DNA from: Melieria omissa
Lineage: Eukaryota > Arthropoda > Insecta > Diptera > Ulidiidae
NCBI GenBank assembly: GCA_963971225.1
Contig: CAXARI010000048.1
Coordinates: 1 to 64,000 of the forward strand
Direction: 5' to 3'
Length of the DNA stretch: 64,000 nucleotides
In this document: piece by piece, positions 10,504 through 21,738 of the stretch
Layout: each line of letters opens with the position of its first letter
How positions within the stretch are numbered: the stretch's first letter is position 1
The notes under the pieces: model-generated
What the model was told of the DNA's origin: nothing
What the model saw: only the letters and a program-made list of their open reading frames with translations
The model's database searches: none
Made by a program: the position numbers and the translations under genes

Positions 10504-12112
10504 CACTCTGTTGCAAAATTATACGAACACTCAAAAATCGTCAATAAGTCGAGAGCCAAGATATGTTTTAAAAAAATTTCTTCTATGAATATTTGGGAAG
10601 ATCAAGGGAATATATTTTTGCGAACTAAAAGTGAAGTAGTTGTAATAATTACTTTCATAAAAGAAAAAATACTGAAATGACTTGTTGCAAAATTATACGA
10701 ACACTACAATTTTTAACCTAAAAGAAAAGAAAAATTAAGAAAGTAAGAGGTTTTTTATCTTAGTAATTCATTTGGCACCCTTTTGCTTTAATTAGTTCCA
10801 AAATTTCTATTTTTTTCATACTTTAAAACAAAGTTTCTAATAAATTTTGGTCCACGTTGGACTAGGCTTCTAAATTTTACATTTGTAACTCGTCAGTTCT
10901 ATTGAATTACCGATTTTCGGCATAAATCCGGCGAACCAATACATCCCAAATATTATCCATGGGGTTAAGGTCCGGCGAACACGCTGACCACTCCAGAACA
11001 CGTACGGATTTCGCCCTCAACCATGCAATTATTTTCTTGCTAGTGTGTATGGCTGCGTTATCCTGTTGAAAACACCAGTTTCTTTTTCGTTGCGTTGAGG
11101 AAATGGATGGGACTGCTTTGACGGACTGTTATGTAGTCGGAAATTTTAATCCGGCAGGAACAAAACTGAAGGTACAAAGTTTGCTCTGCAGTAAACGCAC
11201 CCCAAACCATTAAGCTACCACCTCCAAAATTTCTGGGCGAACAAAATGTTCGTTCTTTTCCAATGTCATGCTAATATCCATTAAAACCATCTGGACCATC
11301 CAGATTAAATTTATTTTCATTCGAAAAGATTATCTGCATAACAAAATTAAAGGATAATTTGGGAACCAAACAATTTTTGAAGTTATTTACCGAAGTCCTG
11401 TCAGTTCATTGCTTTTTTCAGCAAACTGCATGCTAATGTCCTTGTGACGCTTCAATAATCGTGACGTAGACATAATTTTTAAGCGTTTGATGTAATCAGC
11501 GCATTTTATTGTCCTCCATACCGTTTGGCGACTTACTGGGGTTGAGGAAAGCGTAACTAGAAAGCGGCAGCTTTTTGATATGTTGCTTACTGTCCTCATT
11601 ATTTTTCGTTCATCCCGTTCACTTAACTTTTTTTTCCTTCCATGTCCTTTTTTGCAGTCATACCCATCAGAATTTAAAAAAAAAGTGGATACAAGCCAAG
11701 CACTTCTTCCAATATCGCGAGCTATTTATCTTATGGATGTTCCCGCACTTTTCATGCCTTCGATCCGTCCTTTTTCAAAATCCGTCAATCATTTTCCTTT
11801 TGGCATATTTTAAGTTTTGTTAAAAAACTCTTAAATTGATGCTACAAGTTTAATATTTACACAGTTTCGCGAAAAATGTACGTTTTTATGCATAAACAGA
11901 AACGTTCGTATAATTTTGCAACACTAATTTTTTGACTTTTTTCGATTAACGTTCAAAAAAGTACCCTTAAGTTACAGTTATTGAAACGAAATTTAAACAC
12001 ACCACTGTACTTACCCATACCAGTATTTCATGGAACAAAATTTCTCCAAAATTTTCAAAATAATCTTTTAAATTAAAAAAATTAAATGTTCGTATAATTT
12101 TGCAACAGAGTG
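10504..12112 (-). mobile_element. Tc3-like Tc1/mariner element nested in hAT-like copy 1, 1,609 bp
   Basis: It starts CACTCTGTTGCAAAATTATA and ends with the reverse complement, flanked by TA on each side (10502-10503 and 12113-12114), the Tc1/mariner target site. A second copy of the terminal motif lies inside each end: GTTGCAAAATTATACGAAC near 10683 and its inverse near 11904-11925. This is the IR/DR layout in which each inverted repeat carries two transposase-binding sites. A decayed transposase lies on the minus strand between them. The insertion is younger than the hAT-like element that contains it. Confidence 0.9.
10872..11806 (-). pseudogene. Tc3-like transposase pseudogene, copy 1
   Basis: A Tc1/mariner transposase relic on the minus strand. 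It starts MPKGK at 11806, has in-frame stops within the first ~30 codons, and then stays open to a stop at 11387. That portion covers the helix-turn-helix part, with PVSRQTVWRTIK and LLKRHKDISMQFAEKS. After frameshifts the catalytic core is readable: NENKFNLDGPDG, then GGGSLMVWGAF, then FQQDNAAIH and SPDLNPMDNIWDVL. The NLDGPDG and GGG-MVWGAF signatures resemble Tc3-type transposases. Of the catalytic triad, the first Asp reads Asn (codon 11329-11331), the second Asp is kept (11060-11062), and the final Glu of a D34E spacing reads Asp (10955-10957). It cannot make an active protein. Confidence 0.88.
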
Positions 12113-12241
12113 TATATGTATGTATGTACAATTTTATTCAACATGTATTAAAAATAATACGCAAAGATGAAAGTATAAAAATGGCGTTAAACTGGATTTT
12201 TTGCATATCCCCCCCTTCCCGAAATCCTGGGGACGCCACTG

Positions 12242-12249
12242 CTATTCGG
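12242..12249. other. Right 8-bp target-site duplication of hAT-like copy 1
   Basis: CTATTCGG directly after the CCACTG end of the element; the satellite continues with CAATCATG. Confidence 0.9.
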
Positions 12250-13313
12250 CAATCATGAACAGATCGATGCGCAAGAGTGACATTAAATGGCTGCCTACTG
12301 CAAAATCAATAAAATGTTTGTAAAATATTATGATTCTAGGCTTATAGAAAAAATAATAACCTTAAAACCTAGCTGGAGTTTTGAGCTTTCATAAATGGGG
12401 TCAAACTTCTCGTTATCTCAAATTATGCAGGAGAATTTCGTTGTGGAAAAGTGATATCGACCACATGATACATCTATATCAGGGGTGCCCAAAATATTCT
12501 TATGGAAAAGCAAAAACCAATACATGTAAAGTTGCCCAAAAAATGCAAACAAATTATTTAATTAATTGAATTAGTTGAAAGCACATTGTGCATTTCGCTT
12601 GACCCTTAAAATTATAAGTGAAAAAAATATTATGTTCCCATTTGTCATTGCCGAAAGGCCAACCAATCGCCAAAACAAAAACTACAACAAGAAAAGCATC
12701 TAATTTTTTTTCATACATACAATTTCTTGAGGCAACAAAACAAAAATCCGCGCAGCCCCCACACGTGTTGCTTCGTTGATGTCACAACAACGACTGATTA
12801 AAAGAATGCACCTCTGATCTATATAACCAATCAAATGCTTGTGGAACCTAAGTACGCACAATCACTTTAATCAAAATGGCGTCAAAATTAAGCGAGAGTG
12901 ACCACCTTTCACCAATTTGGTAAATAAAAAAAATATCCCACCAGCAGCATGATCGAAATTATGGCTGTTAAATCTCGACCCGTTAACGGATTTTAATAAT
13001 ATTATGCCTTATTATTTAGCTAGACTCGTATGCTTTCTATAATGGTATCAATCATCCTTCTATACCCCAAGGTTCGAAAGCAAATCGATTTGGAACGGTG
13101 ACTTTGAAAAAATTGCTACTTGGGTGCAACCACTAAAATGCTTGTCAACACCAAATGCATAAGTGCATATTAATAATTGACCCCTTAAAATTTAGCCAGA
13201 GTCTTATGCTTTCTATATTGAGCTTTCATAAATGGGGTCAATCTTCGCGCTATCTCAAATAATGCAGGAGAATTTCGTTGTGGAAAAGTGATATCGACCA
13301 CATGATACATCTA
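12250..13313. repeat. Satellite between hAT-like copy 1 and Tc1-like copy 1, with two-subrepeat deletion
   Basis: One MITE (from 12480) is followed by E, F and the start of A. At ~13220 subrepeat A (TATGCTTTCTATATTG) is joined to subrepeat C (AGCTTTCATAAATGGGG), removing ~355-360 bp, the length of two subrepeats. The Tc1-like element follows ~94 bp later. The same junction occurs before the other two Tc1-like copies, near 21645 and 26462. Confidence 0.88.
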
Positions 13314-14935
13314 CAGTGGTGAGCAAAATAATAAGAACAATACTCTTACTATTTTCTTGGCACATATTTCAAGCAAACTGTGTTGTTACAAAAACTTTTG
13401 ATAAACTCACATTGTCTAAGCTGTAATTTTCACACAAATTTTACTGTTTTACAAAGAATCGTATGACTACATTGTCCGACACCCGCTTTTTTTATCGATT
13501 CGAGAATAATTTTACTGTGCAAAAAAATAAGAACACGTTGTCAAACCTGTTCTAAAAGCAAAATTTTCGCAAATTTAACTTAACGTAACGGTAAGTTATT
13601 GCATAAAAATATAGAAGCTAGCATGGTACATGTTTAAAAAAAAATCTGTTCATTAACCATAGAAATGGGTCGCGGTAAAACTTGCACAAATATGGAAAGA
13701 CAAATGAGCAGGGCGATGGTAGAAGAATGAAAAACATATCGGGAAATATCGACGATATTTAAGATATCGCTCTGCAAAATCCATAACGCCGTAAATTGGA
13801 CGCCAAAACCAGAAACTCGAGGCCAAAAAAAGAAAACGAGCGAAAAAATGGATAGGCGACTTATGAAAGCGGCAAAATACGACCCATTCAAGTCCTCAAA
13901 AGTAATTGGACTAGAATGTGGTGCAGAAGTTAGCAGCTTTACCATTCGCAGAAGGCTACGGGAGTCGAATTTATACGGCCGGGTGGTGCGCAAGGTGCCA
14001 ATTTTGCGGGCAAAAAATGTGAAAGAACGACTTAAGTTTGCCAGAAAGCACTTAGCTGACAGAAACCAATCGAAGTGGCGCAGCGTACTTTTTAGTGATG
14101 AAACAAAGGTAAACCTAGTTGGATCGGATGACAAAAAGTATGTTAACCGCCCTGTCAACCGTGCGTATGACACTAATACACGCAGAAGACTGTTAAGCAT
14201 GGAGGTGGAAGCATTATGTTATGGGGCTGCTTTGGATGGTACGGTGTGGGGCCCATACATCTGATAAAAGGCAACCTGGACAGCCAAAAATACATTGGCA
14301 TACTGGCCACTGAAATGCTTCCCTATGCACAACAAGTCATGGGCCCTGGAGTCATTTTCCAACAGGATAATGACCCCAAACACACATCTCGCCTGGCCAA
14401 AGATTGGTTTGCAGCGCAAAATGTTAATCTTTTGGAGTGGCCCGCGCAAAGTCCAGACCTAAACCCCATTGAACATTTATGGGCGGACTTAAAATGCGCC
14501 ATTGGTACTAAAAGATTTAAAAATACGGACGAATTATGGGCTGCAGCACAAATTTCATGGAATGCAATCACTGTACAACGATGTCGAGACCTTATTGACT
14601 CCATGGATAGGCGGTGCATTGCAGTGGAGACCAGCGAGGGCTACAACACAAAATATTAAATAAAAGAATGGATTTGGTCTTTTAAATAACAAAAATAATA
14701 TTAACATTTAACTTGTTCTTATTATTTTGAACAACTTGTTTTCTATGTTTTTGTTAATTACATTCTTTCCTTGGGCTGCAAATAATTTTGAAAATAAAAC
14801 AATGCTTAGCCACTGTTAACAAACCTATAAATAAAATGGTCTGCAAACTTGTATGGTAATTTTTTAACTGGTTTAATTATTGTGCGAAGTTTATATGCAT
14901 ACATATTCTTGTTCTTATTATTTTGCTCACCACTG
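13314..14935 (+). mobile_element. Tc1-like element, 1,622 bp, copy 1
   Basis: Terminal inverted repeats start CAGTGGTGAGCAAAATAATA and match for 27 bp. The target TA is duplicated at 13312-13313 and 14936-14937. Second internal copies of the AAAATAAGAAC-type motif lie near 13518-13540 and 14711-14735, an IR/DR arrangement as in several insect Tc1-like families. The insertion falls in the ATCTATAT target copy immediately left of the MITE, so the MITE resumes at 14941 after TATAT. Its single transposase gene on the plus strand is broken. I do not assign a named family. Confidence 0.92.
13665..14659 (+). pseudogene. Tc1-like transposase pseudogene, copy 1
   Basis: This DDE transposase would catalyse cut-and-paste transposition of the element. 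Translation from ATG 13665 gives MGRGKTCTNMERQ, then an in-frame TGA at 13728-13730 where the context (MVEE-stop-KTYREIS) suggests a former Gly codon. The frame then stays open through ETRGQKKKTS, SSFTIRRRLRE and LFSDETKVNLVGS, with the first catalytic Asp at 14097-14099. A one-base loss near 14177-14178 shifts the frame. The downstream frame then reads QKTVKHGGGSIMLWGCFG, FQQDNDPKHTS (second Asp, 14366-14368) and SPDLNPIEHLW (Glu, 14471-14473), and ends at 14659. The last two catalytic residues have 34 residues between them (D34E), diagnostic of Tc1. Full length would be ~330 residues, normal for the family. The triad is intact but the gene carries two disabling lesions. Confidence 0.93.
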
Positions 14936-17061
14936 TATATCAGGGGTGCCCAAAATATTCTTATGGAAAAGCAAAAACCAATACATGTAAAGTTGCCCAA
15001 AAAATGCAAACAAATTATTTAATTAGTTGAATTAGTTGAAAGCACATTGTGTATTTCGCTTGACCCTTAAAATTATAAGTGAAAAAAATATAATGTTCCC
15101 ATTTGTCATTGCCGAAAGGCCAACCAATCGCCAAAACAAAAACTACAACAACAAAAGCATCTAATTTTTTTTCATACATACAATTTCTTGAGGCAACAAA
15201 ACAAAAATCCGCGCAGCCCCCACACGTGTTGCTTCGTTGCTGTCAAAACAACGACTGATTGAAAGAATGCACCTCTGATCTTATAATCAATCAAATGCTT
15301 GTGCAACCTAAGTACGCACAATCACTTTAATCGAAATGGCGTCAAAATTAAGCCAGAGTGACCACCTTTCACCAATTTGGTAAATAAAAAAAATATCCCA
15401 CCGGCAGCATGATCGAAATTATGGCTGTTAAATCTCGACCCGTTAACGGATTTTAATAATATTTTGCCTTAGCTAGACTCGTATGATTTCTATAATGGTA
15501 TCAATCATCCTTCTATACCCCAAGGTTCGAAAGCAAATCGATTTGGAGCGGTGACTTTGAAAAAATTGCTACTTGGGTGCAACCACTAAAATGCTTGTCA
15601 ACACCAAATGCATAAGTGCATATTAATAATTGACCCCTTAAAATTTAGCCAGAGTCTTATGCTTTCTATATTGGTCCCTAACTTTTCATTATCCTTCAGG
15701 AATAATGAGCATATCGATGCGCAAGGATAACATTGAAAAACTGCCTATTACAAAATACACACTCACCACTAAAGTGCTTATAGATTCCAAACGGTATGGG
15801 TTACGTTAATAAAAAACCCCTTAAAATGTAGCTAGAGATTGCAGCTTTATCAAATTAAATCAATAATTTGATTACTATTAGGCAATCATGAACAGATCGA
15901 TGCGCAAGAGTGACATTAAATGGCTGCCTACTGCAAAATCGATAAAATGCTTGTAAAAAATGATGATTCTAGGTTTATAGAAAAAATAATAACCTTAAAA
16001 CCTAGCTGGAGTTTTGAGCTTTCATAAATGGGGTCAAACTTCTCGTTATCTCAAATTATGCAGGAGAATTTCGTTGTGGAAAAGTGATATCGACCACATG
16101 ATACATCTATATCAGGGGTGCCCAAAATATTCTTATGGAAAAGCAAAAACCAATACATGTAAAGTTGCCCAAAAAATGCAAACAAATTATTTAATTAATT
16201 GAATTAGTTGAAAGCACATTGTGCATTTCGCTTGACCCTTAAAATTATAAGTGAAAAAAATATAATGTTCCCATTTGTCATTGCCGAAAGGCCAACCAAT
16301 CGCCAAAACAAAAACTACAACAACAAAAGCATCTAATTTTTTTCCATACATAGAATTTCTTGAGGAAACAAAACAAAAATCCGCGCAGCCCCCACACGTG
16401 TTGCTTCGTTGCTGTCACAACAACGACTGATTGAAAGAATGCACCTCTGATCTATATAACCAATCAAATGCTTGTGGAACCTAAGTACGCACAATCACTT
16501 TAATCAAAATGGCGTCAAAATTAAGCCAGAGTGACCACCTTTCACCAATTTGGTAAATAAAAAAAATATCCCACCGGCAGCATGATCGAAATTATGGCTC
16601 TTAAATCTCGACCCGTTAACGGATTTTAATAATATTATGCTTTTAATTTAGCTAGACTCGTATGCTTTCTATAATGGTATCAATCATCCTTCTATACCCC
16701 AAGGTTCGAAAGCAAATCGATTTGGAACGGTGACTTTGAAAAAATTGCTACTTGGGTGCAACCACTAAAATGCTTGTCAACACCAAATGCATAAGTGCAT
16801 ATTAATAATTGACCCCTTAAAATTTAGCCAGAGTCTTATGCTTTGTATATTGGTCCCTAACTTTTCATTATCCTTCAGGAATAATGAGCATATCGATGCG
16901 CAAGGATAACATTGAAAAACTGCCTATTACAAAATACACACTCACCACTAAAGTGCTTATAGATTCCAAACGGTATGGGTTACGTTAATAAAAAACCCCT
17001 TAAAATGTAGCTAGAGAATGCAGCTTTATCAAATTAAATCAATAATTTGATTACTATTCGG
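14936..17061. repeat. Satellite between Tc1-like copy 1 and hAT-like copy 2
   Basis: Nearly two units, with MITE copies starting at 14941 and 16114. The stretch ~16014-16202 carries the rare variants GGGGTCAAACTTCTCGTTAT and CAAATTATGCAGG, otherwise found at 12395-12430 and in its duplicate at ~20825. This indicates exchange between units ~3.63 kb apart. Confidence 0.9.
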
Positions 17062-18928
17062 CAGTGGCGTCCCCAGGGGGGGGATTAGGGGGATGGATCC
17101 CCCCTTGGTCGGAGAATTCACTTATGCAATTTGCTATAACAATATGGAATTGTGAAACATTTTTATTATTTGCTTTATCGCTTCTGTAATCACCCACTTA
17201 AAACCTAATAACTGAACCTCCCATGATCTAGCCAGACCATAATGTAAACAAGATGATAGTCGAGGATTGTTGTTAAGGATATAAAAAAACCAGAAAGTGT
17301 GAATACAATGATTTCTTTTGCTTGTCTACATTATTTTTACGTAAAACGGTGAAAATATACTAGAATAATTAGGTAAATAGCGAGTTTCAACTTTAATGAG
17401 TTAATTTTGAAATTAAAAAAATACGGCAGTAAAGCAAAAAAATAAAAAAAATGTATAAATGTAAAATACGTTACTTATGGATCTACTTCAGCTGCTTGAC
17501 CAATGCAATTATTTCAACAATATAATGCAGTATCATGACTAAACCACATTGAGATTTTACATTCGACACATACAAATCGGGTTTTGATATATATATTTCT
17601 GGATTCCTTTCACTGTTAATAATTCTGAACTGCTTTGCCAAAGAAAAATATGCAAAACATGCTCTACATGTTGTTGTTCATGCTGAATTGGCCGGATATC
17701 GTTTTCCTTGTCGCCTTCGTCGTTGCTATCTTCACATTGAACTATCTAAACGACCATTCTATCAGTATCAGAAGCTTCGTTTTGTTCAGGGCCAAATGAA
17801 AGCGTGAAATTGGCAGCACCGTTATTATTGCCTCTCGCAGCAAATTATTTAATATCTTAAATTCGTTGCTCTAAAGCATTAGTTTCCGCTATTGCTAAGG
17901 AAATTTTTTTAGAGATTTTCCTCTCTGATTTAACTCCAGCGTCGAAGTTCAAAAACAATGTCCACCTGATTCTCAAAATAGCATTCTCTTCCTTTCATCT
18001 CTGTCACAGAAAACACCCAATCGAATTGGAAAATGGATAAGTATTAATTTTGAATATGTTTCAACATTATTTTCCAACAAAAATTATAATTTATTAACCC
18101 AAAGAAAATAAAAGCCAAGGCGAACGAAAAACACTTGGACCAGGTACATTTTGCGCCAGCTAATTTACGTCACTATTAACGGGATGGCACGAAAAAAGTG
18201 CTTCAAATCGGGTCAGATGGAAAAACCTAGTTGAAACTATATATATAATATAAAAAAATATTTATAAACAATTCTGACAATAATTACGTGGAAAATAACA
18301 AAAAAAACTGAAAATAACTGGCAAATTTGTATGAAAATACACCATGGTCTGGCCAAGCCATGGTTTTGGGTTTTGTGCTTAGAAAGGATCAGTTAAAGAT
18401 ATCATGAAATTTGAGCTCGATAGCTTAATTACAACATTACTAAAGTGGATCCAAAGTTCAATATGGTCTGGCCAGAACCGGATACCCGCAGAAGGGTTAA
18501 GAATAAATGAATAAAAAAATCAGTATTGCATTTGTTCTCGCAGAATAGTTGTATTTTCAATGTTCCCAAAAGTGTCGACTATTTACCAAAATAGTAATCA
18601 AACGCAGGCTTCATGCCAACCCTGCATCAGCTGTTGAAACTAAAAAAAATTCACTTACATAGTTTTGGTGAATTGCGGGTAAACATGGAAACATGGCCAC
18701 CTCTATCATAACATAATAAAATTTCAGAACGTCATACATTTTGTAAATGTTTGATTTTTTTTACATAGCTGGTGTGCTTTTTAAAATACGTCTTTTCGTA
18801 ATTCTATTAGCAGTTGTTTTCGAAATGTCATAACTTAAAACAAACTTGAATTTTTTGGTTGGGATTTTATGACTTAAAAATACATGTCACTTGAATTTAA
18901 GAAGTTTATGTTAGTATATGTATACATA

Positions 18929-20537
18929 CACTCTGTTGCAAAATTATACGAACACTCAAAAATCGTCAATAAGTCGAGAGCCAAGATATGTTTTAAAAAA
19001 ATTTCTTCTATGAATATTTGGGAAGATCAAGGGAATATATTTTTGCGAACTAAAAGTGAAGTAGTTGTAATAATTACTTTCATAAAAGAAAAAATACTGA
19101 AATGACTTGTTGCAAAATTATACGAACACTACAATTTTTAACCTAAAAGAAAAGAAAAATTAAGAAAGTAAGAGGTTTTTTATCTTAGTAATTCATTTGG
19201 CACCCTTTTGCTTTAATTAGTTCCAAAATTTCTATTTTTTTCATACTTTAAAACAAAGTTTCTAATAAATTTTGGTCCACGTTGGACTAGGCTTCTAAAT
19301 TTTACATTTGTAACTCGTCAGTTCTATTGAATTACCGATTTTCGGCATAAATCCGGCGAACCAATACATCCCAAATATTATCCATGGGGTTAAGGTCCGG
19401 CGAACACGCTGACCACTCCAGAACACGTACGGATTTCGCCCTCAACCATGCAATTATTTTCTTGCTAGTGTGTATGGCTGCGTTATCCTGTTGAAAACAC
19501 CAGTTTCTTTTTCGTTGCGTTGAGGAAATGGATGGGACTGCTTTGACGGACTGTTATGTAGTCGGAAATTTTAATCCGGCAGGAACAAAACTGAAGGTAC
19601 AAAGTTTGCTCTGCAGTAAACGCACCCCAAACCATTAAGCTACCACCTCCAAAATTTCTGGGCGAACAAAATGTTCGTTCTTTTCCAATGTCATGCTAAT
19701 ATCCATTAAAACCATCTGGACCATCCAGATTAAATTTATTTTCATTCGAAAAGATTATCTGCATAACAAAATTAAAGGATAATTTTAGAACCAAACAATT
19801 TTTGAAGTTATTTACCGAAGTCCTGTCAGTTCATTGCTTTTTTCAGCAAACTGCATGCTAATGTCCTTGTGACGCTTCAATAATCGTGACGTAGACATAA
19901 TTTTTAAGCGTTTGATGTAATCAGCGCATTTTATTGTCCTCCATACCGTTTGGCGACTTACTGGGGTTGAGGAAAGCGTAACTAGAAAGCGGCAGCTTTT
20001 TGATATGTTGCTTACTGTCCTCATTATTTTTCGTTCATCCCGTTCACTTAACTTTTTTTTCCTTCCATGTCCTTTTTTGCAGTCATACCCATCAGAATTT
20101 AAAAAAAAAGTGGATACAAGCCAAGCACTTCTTCCAATATCGCGAGCTATTTATCTTATGGATGTTCCCGCACTTTTCATGCCTTCGATCCGTCCTTTTT
20201 CAAAATCCGTCAATCATTTTCCTTTTGGCATATTTTAAGTTTTGTTAAAAAACTCTTAAATTGATGCTACAAGTTTAATATTTACACAGTTTCGCGAAAA
20301 ATGTACGTTTTTATGCATAAACAGAAACGTTCGTATAATTTTGCAACACTAATTTTTTGACTTTTTTCGATTAACGTTCAAAAAAGTACCCTTAAGTTAC
20401 AGTTATTGAAACGAAATTTAAACACACCACTGTACTTACCCATACCAGTATTTCATGGAACAAAATTTCTCCAAAATTTTCAAAATAATCTTTTAAATTA
20501 AAAAAATTAAATGTTCGTATAATTTTGCAACAGAGTG
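18929..20537 (-). mobile_element. Nested Tc3-like element, copy 2
   Basis: Exact positional duplicate (+8,425) of the element at 10504-12112, with the same TA flanks, terminal CACTCTGTTGCAAAATTATA repeats and internal second repeats. Confidence 0.9.
19297..20231 (-). pseudogene. Tc3-like transposase pseudogene, copy 2
   Basis: Carries the same stops, frameshifts and active-site changes as copy 1. The first catalytic Asp reads Asn near 19754-19756, and the final Glu reads Asp at 19380-19382. The lesions therefore predate the 8,425-bp duplication. Confidence 0.87.
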
Positions 20538-20674
20538 TATATGTATGTATGTACAATTTTATTCAACATGTATTAAAAATAATACGCAAAGATGAAAGTA
20601 TAAAAATGGCGTTAAACTGGATTTTTTGCATATCCCCCCCTTCCCGAAATCCTGGGGACGCCACTGCTATTCGG

Positions 20675-21738
20675 CAATCATGAACAGATCGATGCGCAAG
20701 AGTGACATTAAATGGCTGCCTACTGCAAAATCAATAAAATGTTTGTAAAATATTATGATTCTAGGCTTATAGAAAAAATAATAACCTTAAAACCTAGCTG
20801 GAGTTTTGAGCTTTCATAAATGGGGTCAAACTTCTCGTTATCTCAAATTATGCAGGAGAATTTCGTTGTGGAAAAGTGATATCGACCACATGATACATCT
20901 ATATCAGGGGTGCCCAAAATATTCTTATGGAAAAGCAAAAACCAATACATGTAAAGTTGCCCAAAAAATGCAAACAAATTATTTAATTAATTGAATTAGT
21001 TGAAAGCACATTGTGCATTTCGCTTGACCCTTAAAATTATAAGTGAAAAAAATATTATGTTCCCATTTGTCATTGCCGAAAGGCCAACCAATCGCCAAAA
21101 CAAAAACTACAACAAGAAAAGCATCTAATTTTTTTTCATACATACAATTTCTTGAGGCAACAAAACAAAAATCCGCGCAGCCCCCACACGTGTTGCTTCG
21201 TTGATGTCACAACAACGACTGATTAAAAGAATGCACCTCTGATCTATATAACCAATCAAATGCTTGTGGAACCTAAGTACGCACAATCACTTTAATCAAA
21301 ATGGCGTCAAAATTAAGCGAGAGTGACCACCTTTCACCAATTTGGTAAATAAAAAAAATATCCCACCAGCAGCATGATCGAAATTATGGCTGTTAAATCT
21401 CGACCCGTTAACGGATTTTAATAATATTATGCCTTATTATTTAGCTAGACTCGTATGCTTTCTATAATGGTATCAATCATCCTTCTATACCCCAAGGTTC
21501 GAAAGCAAATCGATTTGGAACGGTGACTTTGAAAAAATTGCTACTTGGGTGCAACCACTAAAATGCTTGTCAACACCAAATGCATAAGTGCATATTAATA
21601 ATTGACCCCTTAGAATTTAGCCAGAGTCTTATGCTTTCTATATTGAGCTTTCATAAATGGGGTCAATCTTCGCGCTATCTCAAATAATGCAGGAGAATTT
21701 CGTTGTGGAAAAGTGATATCGACCACATGATACATCTA
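20675..21738. repeat. Satellite between hAT-like copy 2 and Tc1-like copy 2
   Basis: Duplicate of 12250-13313, including the A-to-C deletion junction near 21645. A private substitution turns CCCTTAAAATTTAGCC into CCCTTAGAATTTAGCC near 21608-21620. Confidence 0.9.

Larger units (their letters stand above)
8637..12241. mobile_element. hAT-like element, 3,605 bp, copy 1 (non-autonomous, with nested Tc3-like element)
   Basis: It starts CAGTGGCGTCCCCAGG and ends CCTGGGGACGCCACTG, a perfect 16-bp terminal inverted repeat. CTATTCGG is duplicated on both sides (8629-8636 and 12242-12249), and the uninterrupted satellite has a single CTATTCGG there. An 8-bp duplication and CAGTGGCG ends fit the hAT superfamily. 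G- and C-runs lie just inside the ends. I recognise no hAT transposase or dimerisation domain; only weak minus-strand fragments remain near 9200-9560. Without the nested 1.6-kb element the host is ~2.0 kb, too short for a normal full transposase plus ends. A GGTCTGGCCA-type motif recurs internally near 8805, 9919 and 10038. Confidence 0.88.
17062..20666. mobile_element. hAT-like element, copy 2 (8,425-bp duplicate of copy 1)
   Basis: Same 3,605-bp length, same ends, same CTATTCGG target duplication (17054-17061 and 20667-20674) and the same nested insertion as copy 1. Comparison by eye shows almost complete identity; one visible difference is AATTTTAGAACC near 19781 against AATTTGGGAACC near 11356. 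The shared insertion site means this copy arose by duplication of the array segment, not by a second transposition. Confidence 0.9.

Noticed and set aside
11575..11823. Plus-strand frames of 77-82 codons in the nested Tc3-like element, and the 73-codon frame at 10459-10680.
   Set aside because: The first two are antisense to the transposase relic. The third spans the element boundary and its inverted repeat, so it cannot be a conserved gene.
8637..12241. Classification of the 3.6-kb element as P-element-like because of its 8-bp duplication.
   Set aside because: P elements also give 8-bp duplications, but CAGTGGCG ends fit hAT better; without a transposase this stays a judgement, not proof.
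13634..14200. 188-codon minus-strand frame across the Tc1-like element, and shorter antisense frames at 14219-14619.
   Set aside because: They lie antisense to the recognisable transposase and have no independent support; the same applies to the duplicates in copies 2 and 3.
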